Assembly: GCA_947503785.1 (NCBI GenBank)
Contig: CANNFB010000006.1
Span: 62,001-126,000 of the forward strand
Length of the DNA: 64,000 nucleotides
Reading direction: 5' to 3'
Origin: an uncultured Campylobacterales bacterium
GTDB taxonomy: Bacteria; Campylobacterota; Campylobacteria; Campylobacterales; Arcobacteraceae
The first letter of the stretch is position 1. Each line of letters opens with the position of its first letter. A model generated the notes under the pieces. That model saw only the letters and a list, made by a program, of their open reading frames with translations. It searched no databases and was not told the DNA's origin. Made by a program: the position numbers and the translations under genes. Positions 1-9,091 of the stretch are shown here, one piece after another.

Positions 1-844
1 CTTCATCTAATATTGGATTAGTATTATTAATGTGAATTAGTATCTTTCTTGGTTTTTCTAATTGGTCAAATATTTTAATTAAGCCATTTTCACCACTTAA
101 TGGTAGGTGTCCCATATCAGTTCCTAACTTATTTGAAAACTCACCTTTTATCATTTCATCATTTGTCCAAAGAGTTCCTTCAATTAATAGAACATCTGCT
201 TTCTTCATTTCTTCAAAAACATGGTCCTCTAAAACTCCAAGACCTGGTAGATAAAACAATCTTTTTCCTGTATTTTTATTTACTACAGTAATACCAATAT
301 TATCACCACTTCTAGGTTTATCTCTATAAGAAGAGTATGGTGGAGCATTTGAGATTAAGGCATGTGCATAAAACTCATAATTTGGCATTACTGGAATTTC
401 AAACTTTGTAGTACTATTGGGAATAATTTCATTCCACTTTGTACCTCCACCATCCCAGTGTTGTAACATCTTAAATAAAGGGAAAGAAGTATTCAGTTCT
501 TCATTTACTTCTTTAGTACAATAAACTTCATGAGGACAGCCTTCTCTTAACATTAAAAGTCCAGTTGTATGGTCTATTTGTCCATCATTAAAAACTATTG
601 CTTTAATTTTAGTTTCTCTTTTTTTTGTTGGATGTAAAAAAGGAGAATTATGTATTTGCTCTAAAATATCAGGGGATGTGTTAAATAACACCCAGTTTTC
701 ACCATCTTCACTAATAGTAATCGAAGATTGTGTTCTTCTTTTAATTGTTTTTTTACCTTCTCTATAACCTCTACAGTTATCACAGTTACAATTAAATTGA
801 GGAAGACCTCCTCCAGCACCTGAGCCTAAAACTTGAATTTTCAA
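1..844 (-). CDS. pqqB: PqqB, coenzyme PQQ synthesis protein B (MBL-fold), truncated by window edge
   Basis: Minus-strand translation from TTG at 844: MKIQVLGSGAGGGLPQFNCNCDNCRGYREGKKTIKRRTQSSI..., typical PqqB N-terminus; open to position 1 and so absent from the ORF track. Confidence 0.93.
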   Translation of the reverse strand, partial: MKIQVLGSGAGGGLPQFNCNCDNCRGYREGKKTIKRRTQSSITISEDGENWVLFNTSPDILEQIHNSPFLHPTKKRETKIKAIVFNDGQIDHTTGLLMLREGCPHEVYCTKEVNEELNTSFPLFKMLQHWDGGGTKWNEIIPNSTTKFEIPVMPNYEFYAHALISNAPPYSSYRDKPRSGDNIGITVVNKNTGKRLFYLPGLGVLEDHVFEEMKKADVLLIEGTLWTNDEMIKGEFSNKLGTDMGHLPLSGENGLIKIFDQLEKPRKILIHINNTNPILDE

Positions 845-902
845 AATAAATCCTTTTATTTTTTCATTAAGATAAGCTCATATAAATAAGCCCATTTAAA
901 TG

Positions 903-935
903 AAAAAAAGATTAAAGCCGAAGCTCTAATCTTTT
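903..935 (-). terminator. Intrinsic terminator/attenuator between pqqA and pqqB with C(UUCG)G tetraloop
   Basis: Minus strand AAAGATTAGAGC-TTCG-GCTTTAATCTTT followed by a T-run. Confidence 0.75.
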
Positions 936-950
936 AAATCTTAAATGAAA

Positions 951-1025
951 TTATACTGTACAAATGTACATTGTAACTTCAAATCCAAATCTATTATCTA
1001 CGTAAGTTGGTTTTTTCCATTCCAT
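951..1025 (-). CDS. pqqA: PqqA, PQQ precursor peptide (24 aa: MEWKKPTYVDNRFGFEVTMYICTV)
   Basis: Small ORF with RBS (AAAGGAGATTATT-ATG); contains the E-x3-Y core (EVTMY) and the WKPxYxDxRFGFEVTMY pattern; directly upstream of pqqB. Confidence 0.93.
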   Translation of the reverse strand: MEWKKPTYVDNRFGFEVTMYICTV

Positions 1026-1064
1026 AATAATCTCCTTTCATTAAGATTTTTTATATTTATACTT

Positions 1065-2831
1065 TTATTTGTGCAACTTAAACACGTGAACTGATCCACC
1101 TTGATTTAAATACTTAACAGTTTTTGCAACTTCACCACCCCATAAAGGAACAGCTCCACCCCAACCTGCAACGATTGCAATGTATTGTTCACCATCTTGT
1201 TTCCAAGTAATTGGAGAACCTACGATTCCAGTACCAACATTAAATTTCCAAACTATTTCACCAGTTTGATCATCAAATGCCATAAATTTACCTTCAGGAG
1301 TACCTGTGAATACAAGTCCACCACCAGTAGTTAAAACTCCACCCCATAATGGTGCATTGTTTTTATAAGTCCATTTAATCTCACCAGTTTTAGGATCAAC
1401 AGCTTTTAAAGCTCCGATATGATCTTCAAATGTTGGTTTAATAGTAAATCCAGCACCTAAGTAAGCAGCACCTTTTTTATATGCAACAGGCTTATTCCAA
1501 ATATCCATTCCCCACTCATTTGCAGGAACATAAAATAATCCTGTATCTTGTGAAAATGCCATTGGATTCCAGTTTTTACCACCTAAGAAAGATGGAGTTG
1601 CATAGACAGTTTTACCTTGTTTTTCACCAACTGGTTTTCCAGGTCTATTATCTTCATTTACAATTGGACGACCGTCTTTATCCATACCACTTGCCCAAGT
1701 AACATTTTCTACAAAAGGTACTGATCTAATATACTTTCCAGTAACTCTATCTAATACATAGAAGAACCCATTTTTATCGGCAGTAGCTCCAGCTTTTACC
1801 ATTTTTCCATTTTTGTCTTTATATTCAAAAGCTACAAATTCAGAAATACCATCATAATCCCAACCATCATTTGGAGTTGTTTGGAAATGCCAAACAATTT
1901 TTCCAGTATCTGGATTAATTGCTACTCTTGAAGCTGAATAAAGGTTATCACCTGGTCTATCATGTGAATTCCAAGGAGAAGGATTTCCTGTTGGAACATA
2001 AATTAAATCTGCATCGGGATCATAAGTAACACCATTCCAAGGAGCAGCACCACCATGTTTCCATAAATCACCCGGCCATGTAGCGTTTGTTTGCCCTGTA
2101 ATTCCATTATCTTTACCGTTTAAAGTACCCATATGACCTTCAACCATTGGTCTAGTCCATACTAGTTCACCTGTTAATGGGTTTCTTGCATCTAATTGTC
2201 CTACAACACCAAACTCACCACCAGAATTTCCAGTAATTAATAAACCTTTAACAATTAAAGGAGCTGCTGTATAAGAATAACCTTCTTTATAATTAGCAAT
2301 TTTCTTTTTCCATTTTACTTTTCCAGTTTTTCTATCAAGAGCAACTAGTTTTGCATCTAAAGTACCAAAAATAACAAGATTTTGGTATAATGCAGGACCT
2401 CTGTTTATTACATCACAACAAGGTAAAATAGCACCTGGAAGTCTGGCATCGTACTGCCATATCTCATCTCCAGTTGCTATATCAATAGCATACATTCTAG
2501 AATAAGAAGCTGTTACATACATAACTCCATCTTTAACTAAAGGTTGAGCTTCTTGCCCTCTTTGTTTTTCACCACCAAATGAAAAATTCCATACTGGAAC
2601 TAAATCTTTAATAGTCTTTTTATTAATCTGATCTAAAGATGAATATCTTTGACCTTTTTGACCTAAACCATACGTTACAACATCTTCAACAGTTTTAGCA
2701 TCATTAGCAATATCCGCATCAGTTACAGGCGCAAAACCAGCACTTGCAGATAACATTGTTACAGCACTTGCACTTAATAGTGTAGACAGTGTAACTTTAG
2801 CTACATTATTCAGAAATTTATTCTTTCCCAT
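1065..2831 (-). CDS. PQQ-dependent methanol/ethanol-family alcohol dehydrogenase (quinoprotein), lanthanide-type active site
   Basis: Translation has PQQ beta-propeller repeats, adjacent Cys pair [32 protein letters not shown]. Start at MGKNKF (2831) preferred over the track start 2915 because of RBS AAAGGAGAG and signal peptide. Confidence 0.93.
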   Translation of the reverse strand: MGKNKFLNNVAKVTLSTLLSASAVTMLSASAGFAPVTDADIANDAKTVEDVVTYGLGQKGQRYSSLDQINKKTIKDLVPVWNFSFGGEKQRGQEAQPLVKDGVMYVTASYSRMYAIDIATGDEIWQYDARLPGAILPCCDVINRGPALYQNLVIFGTLDAKLVALDRKTGKVKWKKKIANYKEGYSYTAAPLIVKGLLITGNSGGEFGVVGQLDARNPLTGELVWTRPMVEGHMGTLNGKDNGITGQTNATWPGDLWKHGGAAPWNGVTYDPDADLIYVPTGNPSPWNSHDRPGDNLYSASRVAINPDTGKIVWHFQTTPNDGWDYDGISEFVAFEYKDKNGKMVKAGATADKNGFFYVLDRVTGKYIRSVPFVENVTWASGMDKDGRPIVNEDNRPGKPVGEKQGKTVYATPSFLGGKNWNPMAFSQDTGLFYVPANEWGMDIWNKPVAYKKGAAYLGAGFTIKPTFEDHIGALKAVDPKTGEIKWTYKNNAPLWGGVLTTGGGLVFTGTPEGKFMAFDDQTGEIVWKFNVGTGIVGSPITWKQDGEQYIAIVAGWGGAVPLWGGEVAKTVKYLNQGGSVHVFKLHK

Positions 2832-2879
2832 TCCTCTCTCCTTTAAGATTATCTTGGCAACTTTTCGTTGTCTAGTTGA

Positions 2880-2912
2880 AAGTATACATAAGAAATATAG
2901 CCTGAATATAGG
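2880..2912 (-). promoter_or_regulatory. Promoter with direct-repeat operator CCTATA-TTCAG-GCTATA-N9-TATACTT
   Basis: Direct sequence match on minus strand: repeats 2896-2912, -10 at 2880-2886. Confidence 0.7.
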
Positions 2913-2949
2913 CATGAAAAAAAGAGTTATTTTTTGTTAATTTGAAGGA

Positions 2950-3732
2950 TTATCTTTTAAGTACATTCTTAGTGTTATAGCCGATAAAAGCGAGGCTTAG
3001 TGTAATTATAAAAATAGCAATTATAATTAAGAAAGAATTTAACTCAAACTTTAAATAAAGTGTAAATCTTACAAATTCTACTATGTAAGTAAAGGGATTT
3101 AGTACACAAACTTGATATAAAAACAAGCTTGAATCTTTTATTTTCCATAAGGGATATAAAGCAGAAGATAAAAAGAACATTGGAAAGATTACAAAGTTCA
3201 TAACTGAAGCAAAATTTTCAAGTTGTTTTATAACAGAAGAAATAAATAGAGCAAAGGCATTTAAAATAATAGAGGTAAATAAAATTGCAGGAATAGCAAG
3301 TAAATATCCTAAAAAAGACATTTCAATTCCATAAAAATATGCAATGATTAAAAATACAATAGCTTGAATTGTAGAAACAATTGCAGTTGCGAACATTTTA
3401 CAAAAAAGTAAATAAGATCTTGAAATATTTGAAGTTAAAAGAATTTTCATAGATCCCATTTCTCTATCAAAAATCATAGCAAGAGAACTTTGCATACCAT
3501 TAAAAAGTAAAATCATTCCAATAAGACCTGGAACTATATATGTTTCATAAGTAATATATGTTTCATATGGAGGAATTATTGCAAGTCCTAAAGCTGATTT
3601 AAAACCAACTGAAAAAATAAATAGCCATAAAAGTGGTCGAACGAGTGCAGAAAAAAATCTACTTTTTTGTTTTATAAAACGAAGTAGCTCTTTATAAATG
3701 ATTCCAAGTGCACAATAATATAATTTTCTCAT
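2950..3732 (-). CDS. ABC-2 type transporter permease, PQQ/alcohol-dehydrogenase-associated
   Basis: Hydrophobic multi-TM ABC-2 permease sequence; adjacent to ATPase and beta-propeller genes. Confidence 0.85.
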   Translation of the reverse strand: MRKLYYCALGIIYKELLRFIKQKSRFFSALVRPLLWLFIFSVGFKSALGLAIIPPYETYITYETYIVPGLIGMILLFNGMQSSLAMIFDREMGSMKILLTSNISRSYLLFCKMFATAIVSTIQAIVFLIIAYFYGIEMSFLGYLLAIPAILFTSIILNAFALFISSVIKQLENFASVMNFVIFPMFFLSSALYPLWKIKDSSLFLYQVCVLNPFTYIVEFVRFTLYLKFELNSFLIIIAIFIITLSLAFIGYNTKNVLKR

Positions 3733-3749
3733 TTTTCTACTTTCACTTT

Positions 3750-4469
3750 TTACTTTGTTAGGTGTTCAAAAACTTCTGTTAATGAATCTTTATTATTTTC
3801 TTTTATAACATCTTTTACAATTCCACTTGCAATTATTTCACCTTGTTTAATAATTGCAACATCATCTTCATTATCAACCTCATCAAAAAGATGAGTAATC
3901 CATAAAACAGAAATTCCTCTTTTTTTTACAATTTCTTTTACATAAGAAATAATTGAATACCTACTTTTTATATCAAGTCCTGAAGTTGCTTCATCAAGTA
4001 AAATTAATTTTGGGTTATCTATTAAAGCTCTTAATATTTCAACACGTCTACGATGTCCTCCATTTAAAGATCTTACTTTTACATCTAGTTTCTCTTCTAA
4101 TTCTAAAGCTTTTAACTCTTCTTGTATTGAAACCATTGTTTCTTTAAATGAGATTCCTTTTAAAGAACCATAAAAGATTAGATTTTGTTTTACTGTTAAA
4201 TCTAAATCTAGTGTTGGTTCTTGAAAAACAATACCAATGCTATCTAAAGCTTTTTTATAGTTTGAAATAGGAAATGAATTTATAAGTATTTCACCCTCTT
4301 GTAGTTTAAGTAATCTTGTAATTAAAGCAAAAAGAGTCGATTTCCCAGCACCATTTAGTCCTAAAAGGACTAAAAATGATGCCTGTTTTATATTTAAATT
4401 AATATTTTTTAAAATTAAATCTTTATCATATTTATAAGAAACATTTTTTATTTCAAGCTGATTTTTCAT
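3750..4469 (-). CDS. ABC transporter ATP-binding protein
   Basis: Walker A GLNGAGKST, signature region LNGGHRRRVEILRAL, Walker B LILLDEATSGLD. Confidence 0.92.
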   Translation of the reverse strand: MKNQLEIKNVSYKYDKDLILKNINLNIKQASFLVLLGLNGAGKSTLFALITRLLKLQEGEILINSFPISNYKKALDSIGIVFQEPTLDLDLTVKQNLIFYGSLKGISFKETMVSIQEELKALELEEKLDVKVRSLNGGHRRRVEILRALIDNPKLILLDEATSGLDIKSRYSIISYVKEIVKKRGISVLWITHLFDEVDNEDDVAIIKQGEIIASGIVKDVIKENNKDSLTEVFEHLTK

Positions 4470-4474
4470 TTACC

Positions 4475-5434
4475 CTACTTTGTTGGTTTTACGGCAATTC
4501 CCCATGGGAATCTTCCTACTTTTATTGTTTTTTCAACTTTTAAAGAATCTACATCAATAATTGATACATCTCCACTAACACCGTTTGTAGTATACAATTT
4601 AGTTTCATTATTTGCTAAATCTAATTGCCAAACTCTTTTCCCAACTAATAAATACTTAATAACTTCATAAGTTTTAGCGTCAACTACTGCCACATGATTT
4701 GCAGGCCCAAGGGCTACAAAAGCATATTTTCCATCAGCTGTAAGTTTAATACCCACTGGCTGAATTTTATCTTTATATACACCTGGAATTTTAAAAGAGA
4801 TTTTTGAAATAGGTTCTTTCGTTTTTGAATCAAGAACAATTACCGTTCCACCAATCTCACTTGATGCCCAAACCTTATCTCCAGTTTTTGAAAACTCAAT
4901 ATGTCTAGGTCTTTCATCTACTAAAGTATTATGAATAATCTTTTTAGTTTTAGTATCAATCCAATGTAAGAAGTTTGATGTTTCAGATGAATTAATAGCA
5001 ACTGTTCCATCTGGACTTACAGCCATACCTTCAGGTTCAATACCAACCTCTATCTGTGTTATAACCGATTTATTAACAGTATCTACTACAGTTACAATAC
5101 CATCATCTTCATTTGATATATAAAGCTCTTTGCCATTTGGGTGCAAAGAAAACTGTTCTGGATCTTCTCCTGAAGGAAGATTATATAAGATTTTCCCAGT
5201 TTTTACATCCATAGCTTGTACAGTATCATCATCACTAGCACAAATATATAATTTTGAATAATCACTAGTAAGAGTAATCCCTCTAGGTCTTTGACCAACT
5301 TCATAAGTTTTTATAACTTTTTGCGTATTTGAATCAATAACAGAAATAGTATTATCTTTTTCATTTGAAACAAATATTGTATCTGCAAATATTACTGAAC
5401 TTAAAATAGTAAGTAATCCAATTTTCTTTAACAT
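4475..5434 (-). CDS. YVTN-family beta-propeller protein, PQQ-dependent catabolism-associated
   Basis: Signal peptide; repeated VxVIDxxTxKVIKTxxVGxxPxG units. Confidence 0.88.
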   Translation of the reverse strand: MLKKIGLLTILSSVIFADTIFVSNEKDNTISVIDSNTQKVIKTYEVGQRPRGITLTSDYSKLYICASDDDTVQAMDVKTGKILYNLPSGEDPEQFSLHPNGKELYISNEDDGIVTVVDTVNKSVITQIEVGIEPEGMAVSPDGTVAINSSETSNFLHWIDTKTKKIIHNTLVDERPRHIEFSKTGDKVWASSEIGGTVIVLDSKTKEPISKISFKIPGVYKDKIQPVGIKLTADGKYAFVALGPANHVAVVDAKTYEVIKYLLVGKRVWQLDLANNETKLYTTNGVSGDVSIIDVDSLKVEKTIKVGRFPWGIAVKPTK

Positions 5435-5451
5435 TTTATATATCCTTATAT

Positions 5452-5871
5452 TTATTCAACGATAAAAGTTGCTCTTTCTCTATCACTTTTAGCTGTAGGA
5501 AGACCTAAAGTGTAAGTACCTGGCTTAATAGGTATAAATGTAAGCTCTATAGAACCTTCATCATCAAATTCAAAACTATCTATTCCTAATGGTCTTACTT
5601 CAATATCATTAATAGATACTTGATTTACCCAGATATTTCTAAAAAAAGCAGCTCCAACAATAGGAACTTCTCTAGAACCATCACTTTTTAAAATAAGTTT
5701 GTAATATTTCCCAGCTTCTAATTTATAAGGTTCAGTAGCTAATGGCTCACCTGCACTAATATTAATAGGGGATAATGTTGTTCTTGAATGTAGTAAACCT
5801 TTTAAGTTCTTTGCAAAGGCAAATTCTCCTGTTAAAAATACCATCATTACAAATATTGCAATTTTTTTCAT
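5452..5871 (-). CDS. Periplasmic protein of unknown function in the PQQ-associated ABC cluster
   Basis: 139 aa ORF with signal peptide, tightly spaced in the operon. Confidence 0.7.
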   Translation of the reverse strand: MKKIAIFVMMVFLTGEFAFAKNLKGLLHSRTTLSPINISAGEPLATEPYKLEAGKYYKLILKSDGSREVPIVGAAFFRNIWVNQVSINDIEVRPLGIDSFEFDDEGSIELTFIPIKPGTYTLGLPTAKSDRERATFIVE

Positions 5872-5898
5872 TTTCTACTCCTTCGTTTTTAATTCTGA

Positions 5899-5931
5899 AA
5901 TTGTAGTTAATAATTATAGCCTGAGTTTAGC
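5899..5931 (-). promoter_or_regulatory. Promoter with operator GCTAAA-CTCAG-GCTATA-N9-TACAATT for the 5871 operon
   Basis: Direct sequence match: repeats 5915-5931, -10 at 5899-5905 (minus). Confidence 0.7.
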
Positions 5932-5944
5932 AGAATCTAAACTT

Positions 5945-5977
5945 GCTAAACTCAAGCTATAAAAGTTGTATATACTT
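5945..5977 (+). promoter_or_regulatory. Promoter with operator GCTAAA-CTCAA-GCTATA-N9-TATACTT for the 6000 gene
   Basis: Direct sequence match: repeats 5945-5961, -10 at 5971-5977. Confidence 0.7.
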
Positions 5978-5999
5978 AAAGAAAAAAGAAGGAAAACTT

Positions 6000-7148
6000 A
6001 TGAAAGTATTACTATTTTTAGCACTTTTATTTTCATTTATAAAAGCAGATATTTTAGAAACAAATATCTTATACTTAGAACAAAAGATACAAAGACCTCC
6101 TGTATTGTCGAATGTTATCAAAACACCAGAAGACTTAGGAATACAAGGAGCCAAAATTGCTGTAAAAGATTCAAATAAGACAGCAAGATTTTTAAATCAA
6201 AAATATAATTTAATAGAAAAAATTTCATCTGATAAAAAAGAATTACTAAGTTCACTAGAAAAATTTGTAAATGAAAAAAACTCTTTTGTTTTATTAAAAG
6301 TTGAAGATGATTTTTTAAAAGAACTTATTAAAAATCCTTTATTTAAAAAAGCAATATTTTTTAATATTGCAAATAAAAACTCTAGTTTCAGACAAAATGT
6401 ATGTCAAAACAATCTTTTACATACTATTTCTTCAAATGCGATGTTATATGACGGATTAGTTCAATTTTTAATAAAAAGAGATTTTAAAGATATCTTTTTA
6501 ATCCACGGAACAAAAGAAAAAGATTTACAAATCCAAAAAGATATTAAAAGAGCAGTAAAAAAATTTAATGCAAAAATAGTAAAAGAAAAACAATGGGTTT
6601 ATGATGCAGATATTAGAAGAAAAGCTACTGCTGAATTACCTGCATTTACTCAAGCTAGTGATTATGATGTAATTGTAACTGCTGATAACTACGGAGACTT
6701 CGGAGAATTTATTTATTTTAACTCTTGGCTTCCTCGACCAGTAGCTGGGACGCAAGGGCTAAGACCTAAAACTTGGCATAAAGTAATTGAACAATGGGGT
6801 GCTGCTCAAATGCAAAAAAGGTTTGAAAAGTTTGCTTCAAGATGGATGGAAGATGAAGATTTTGCAGCTTGGGTTGCTATTAGAACTATAGTTAAAAGTG
6901 TAACAAAAACAAAAAACAATGATATGAAAACATCTCTAGATTTTATTTATTCAAAAGATTTTGAATTAGGTGCTTATAAAGGAAGGAAATTATCATATAG
7001 AGATTTTAATGGACAAATAAGAATGCCAGTAGCCCTAGTTCAACCAAGAGCTTTAGTTTCAACTTCTCCACAAGATGGTTTTTTACATCCAACAAATGAC
7101 TTAGATACTTTGGGAATTGCTTCATTTCAAGTAGAGTGTAAAAAATAA
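6000..7148 (+). CDS. ABC transporter substrate-binding protein, PQQ-dependent catabolism-associated
   Basis: Signal peptide MKVLLFLALLFSFIKA; type-I periplasmic binding protein-like sequence; RBS upstream of 6000 (track start 5943 lies inside the promoter). Confidence 0.8.
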   Translation: MKVLLFLALLFSFIKADILETNILYLEQKIQRPPVLSNVIKTPEDLGIQGAKIAVKDSNKTARFLNQKYNLIEKISSDKKELLSSLEKFVNEKNSFVLLKVEDDFLKELIKNPLFKKAIFFNIANKNSSFRQNVCQNNLLHTISSNAMLYDGLVQFLIKRDFKDIFLIHGTKEKDLQIQKDIKRAVKKFNAKIVKEKQWVYDADIRRKATAELPAFTQASDYDVIVTADNYGDFGEFIYFNSWLPRPVAGTQGLRPKTWHKVIEQWGAAQMQKRFEKFASRWMEDEDFAAWVAIRTIVKSVTKTKNNDMKTSLDFIYSKDFELGAYKGRKLSYRDFNGQIRMPVALVQPRALVSTSPQDGFLHPTNDLDTLGIASFQVECKK

Positions 7149-7149
7149 A

Positions 7150-7620
7150 ATGAAAGTTTTCATTCTTCTTTTTACTTTTATAATCTTTTCATTAAATTTA
7201 CAAGCTGAGTATAAAAAAACAATATATTCTAATTACGTAATTTATGAAACAAAAGATAAGTATAAAGAAGTTATATTTACTTTAATTGATGAAATAAGTC
7301 AAAATGGATTTATACAATCATATAGAGCAAATATTGGAAATTCTGTAAAAAATATCTCATCTTTTTATAAAAAAGAACCTATTTTCTCAAATGCTGAAAA
7401 AATAGGTTTTTGCAGACAAACTCTAACTTTTGAAATGATGGAAGAAAACCCAAATAATTTAATGTTTTGTCCTTTATCAATAGCAATATACGAACTAAAA
7501 AATGAAAAAAATATTGTAAAAATAGTATATAGATTTGCAAAAATTTCAAGTTTAGAGAGTAAGGTTTTAAATAAAGTTAATCAAGAAATTTTACAGCTTA
7601 TTGAAAATAGTTTAGAGTAA
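7150..7620 (+). CDS. DUF302-like periplasmic protein
   Basis: Signal peptide; sequence resembles DUF302 proteins. Confidence 0.6.
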   Translation: MKVFILLFTFIIFSLNLQAEYKKTIYSNYVIYETKDKYKEVIFTLIDEISQNGFIQSYRANIGNSVKNISSFYKKEPIFSNAEKIGFCRQTLTFEMMEENPNNLMFCPLSIAIYELKNEKNIVKIVYRFAKISSLESKVLNKVNQEILQLIENSLE

Positions 7621-7625
7621 ACTGT

Positions 7626-8348
7626 TTAACTTAAAATTCCAGATAAAATACTAGGATATTTTTGTAAAATTTTTTCTTTAATTTTTTCTATTTCTAAGTT
7701 TTCTAGATTTGATGAAAAGTCATTTTTATTTTCATAATCCAAAACTATTTTCATAGGTTTTGAATCTAAAAAGATTATTCTTTGAGATAAGGAAACTGCC
7801 TCTTTTAAATCATGAGTTATAAAAACAACAGTTGGTTTGAATTTTTTATAAAACTCCACAAAATCACTTCTTAAAGCCTGTGCAGTTGGATAGTCTAAGG
7901 AAATGAATGGTTCATCAAGTAATAAAATATCAGGTTTATTGATAAAAGCTCGGACAAGTGCTGCTCTTCTTTGCATTCCACCTGATAACTCTTTTGCATA
8001 AGAATCCATATAGTTCTCTAAACCAACCTCATACAAAGATTGTATTATCCATTCTTCATCTTTTGTATTAGAAACAAGCATAATATTTTCAAAAATTGTA
8101 AGCCATGGAATTAGTCTTGAATCTTGAAACATTACTCCAATATTACTATTAATTATTTTTTTATTATCAAAAGATATAGAACCTAAATAATCTGTATCTG
8201 TATTTGATATTATATTTAATAATGTTGTTTTACCACAACCAGAAGGTCCTATAATTGATATAAATTCACTATTTTTTATTTCAAGTTTTAAATTCTCTAT
8301 AATTTTATTATCTTGATATTTCTTTGAATTTATATTTATATCTAACAT
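7626..8348 (-). CDS. ABC transporter ATP-binding protein (nitrate/sulfonate/taurine type)
   Basis: Walker A GPSGCGKTT, LSGGMQRRAALVRA, LLLDEPF. Confidence 0.92.
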   Translation of the reverse strand: MLDININSKKYQDNKIIENLKLEIKNSEFISIIGPSGCGKTTLLNIISNTDTDYLGSISFDNKKIINSNIGVMFQDSRLIPWLTIFENIMLVSNTKDEEWIIQSLYEVGLENYMDSYAKELSGGMQRRAALVRAFINKPDILLLDEPFISLDYPTAQALRSDFVEFYKKFKPTVVFITHDLKEAVSLSQRIIFLDSKPMKIVLDYENKNDFSSNLENLEIEKIKEKILQKYPSILSGILS

Positions 8349-8349
8349 C

Positions 8350-9084
8350 TTATCTCCACTGATTTGTTTTTTTCTCTAAGGGTCTTAAAATATATGTTTC
8401 AATTAACAAAATCACAATAATAAATGCCATTGAGTAAGCCATAATACTTGTAATATCAAAAAACTGAAAAAACATAGATAATTGAAAGCCAATACCTGAA
8501 CTTCTACCCAATAATTCCACAACTAAAACAATCTTCCAAATTAAAGAAAGTCCTGTTCTTGCACTAGCCATTATATAAGGATAAATTTGAGGTAAATATA
8601 TTTTATTTAAAGTTTCTATTTTTGATACTTTATATATTTGTGCAATTTGCATATATTTTTGCTCAACAGTTCGAGCACCTTCTCGTACTGTTACAATTAC
8701 AGTTGGAACTTTGTTTAAAACTACTGCTAAAAGTGCCGCTGTATCTGTTAATCCAAACCAAATATAACATAGTATTATAGTTACAAGGGCAGGAATATTT
8801 AGACCTATTATAAGCAAGGTATCTAAAGCAGTATCAATTTTCTTATATGAGCCCATTAAAATACCAAATAAGACTCCAATAGCCATTGCAATAAAGAAAG
8901 TAATAGCAACTCGCAGTAAAGTAATACCCAAATGATAAAGAAGCTCTCCATCTTTTAAATGGAAAGCTAGACTTTTAAAAACATCAATAACACTTGGAAA
9001 AGTATCAGTATTTATTAATAAAGCAAAAGTCTGCCATAAAATAAATATAATTAGTATAGAAATAAATCTACTTTTTTCTGGCAT
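8350..9084 (-). CDS. ABC transporter permease (nitrate/sulfonate/taurine type)
   Basis: BPD_transp_1-like permease; start set at MPEKSR to avoid overlap with the upstream gene. Confidence 0.88.
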   Translation of the reverse strand: MPEKSRFISILIIFILWQTFALLINTDTFPSVIDVFKSLAFHLKDGELLYHLGITLLRVAITFFIAMAIGVLFGILMGSYKKIDTALDTLLIIGLNIPALVTIILCYIWFGLTDTAALLAVVLNKVPTVIVTVREGARTVEQKYMQIAQIYKVSKIETLNKIYLPQIYPYIMASARTGLSLIWKIVLVVELLGRSSGIGFQLSMFFQFFDITSIMAYSMAFIIVILLIETYILRPLEKKTNQWR

Positions 9085-9091
9085 TAAAGTT

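Noticed and set aside
100-291. Track ORF of 63 aa on the plus strand
   Set aside because: Antisense to the clear pqqB frame; low-complexity Leu/His-rich translation typical of the reverse of AT-rich coding DNA.
1481-1702. Track ORF on plus strand inside the alcohol dehydrogenase
   Set aside because: Antisense shadow ORF without RBS or domain.
2832-2915. N-terminal extension of the alcohol dehydrogenase in the track ([10 protein letters not shown]...)
   Set aside because: Overlaps the promoter/operator; a strong RBS and signal peptide start at 2831.
5957-6178. Two small ORFs overlapping the start of the 6000 gene
   Set aside because: Shadow ORFs; the 6000 frame has RBS, signal peptide and a long coding sequence.
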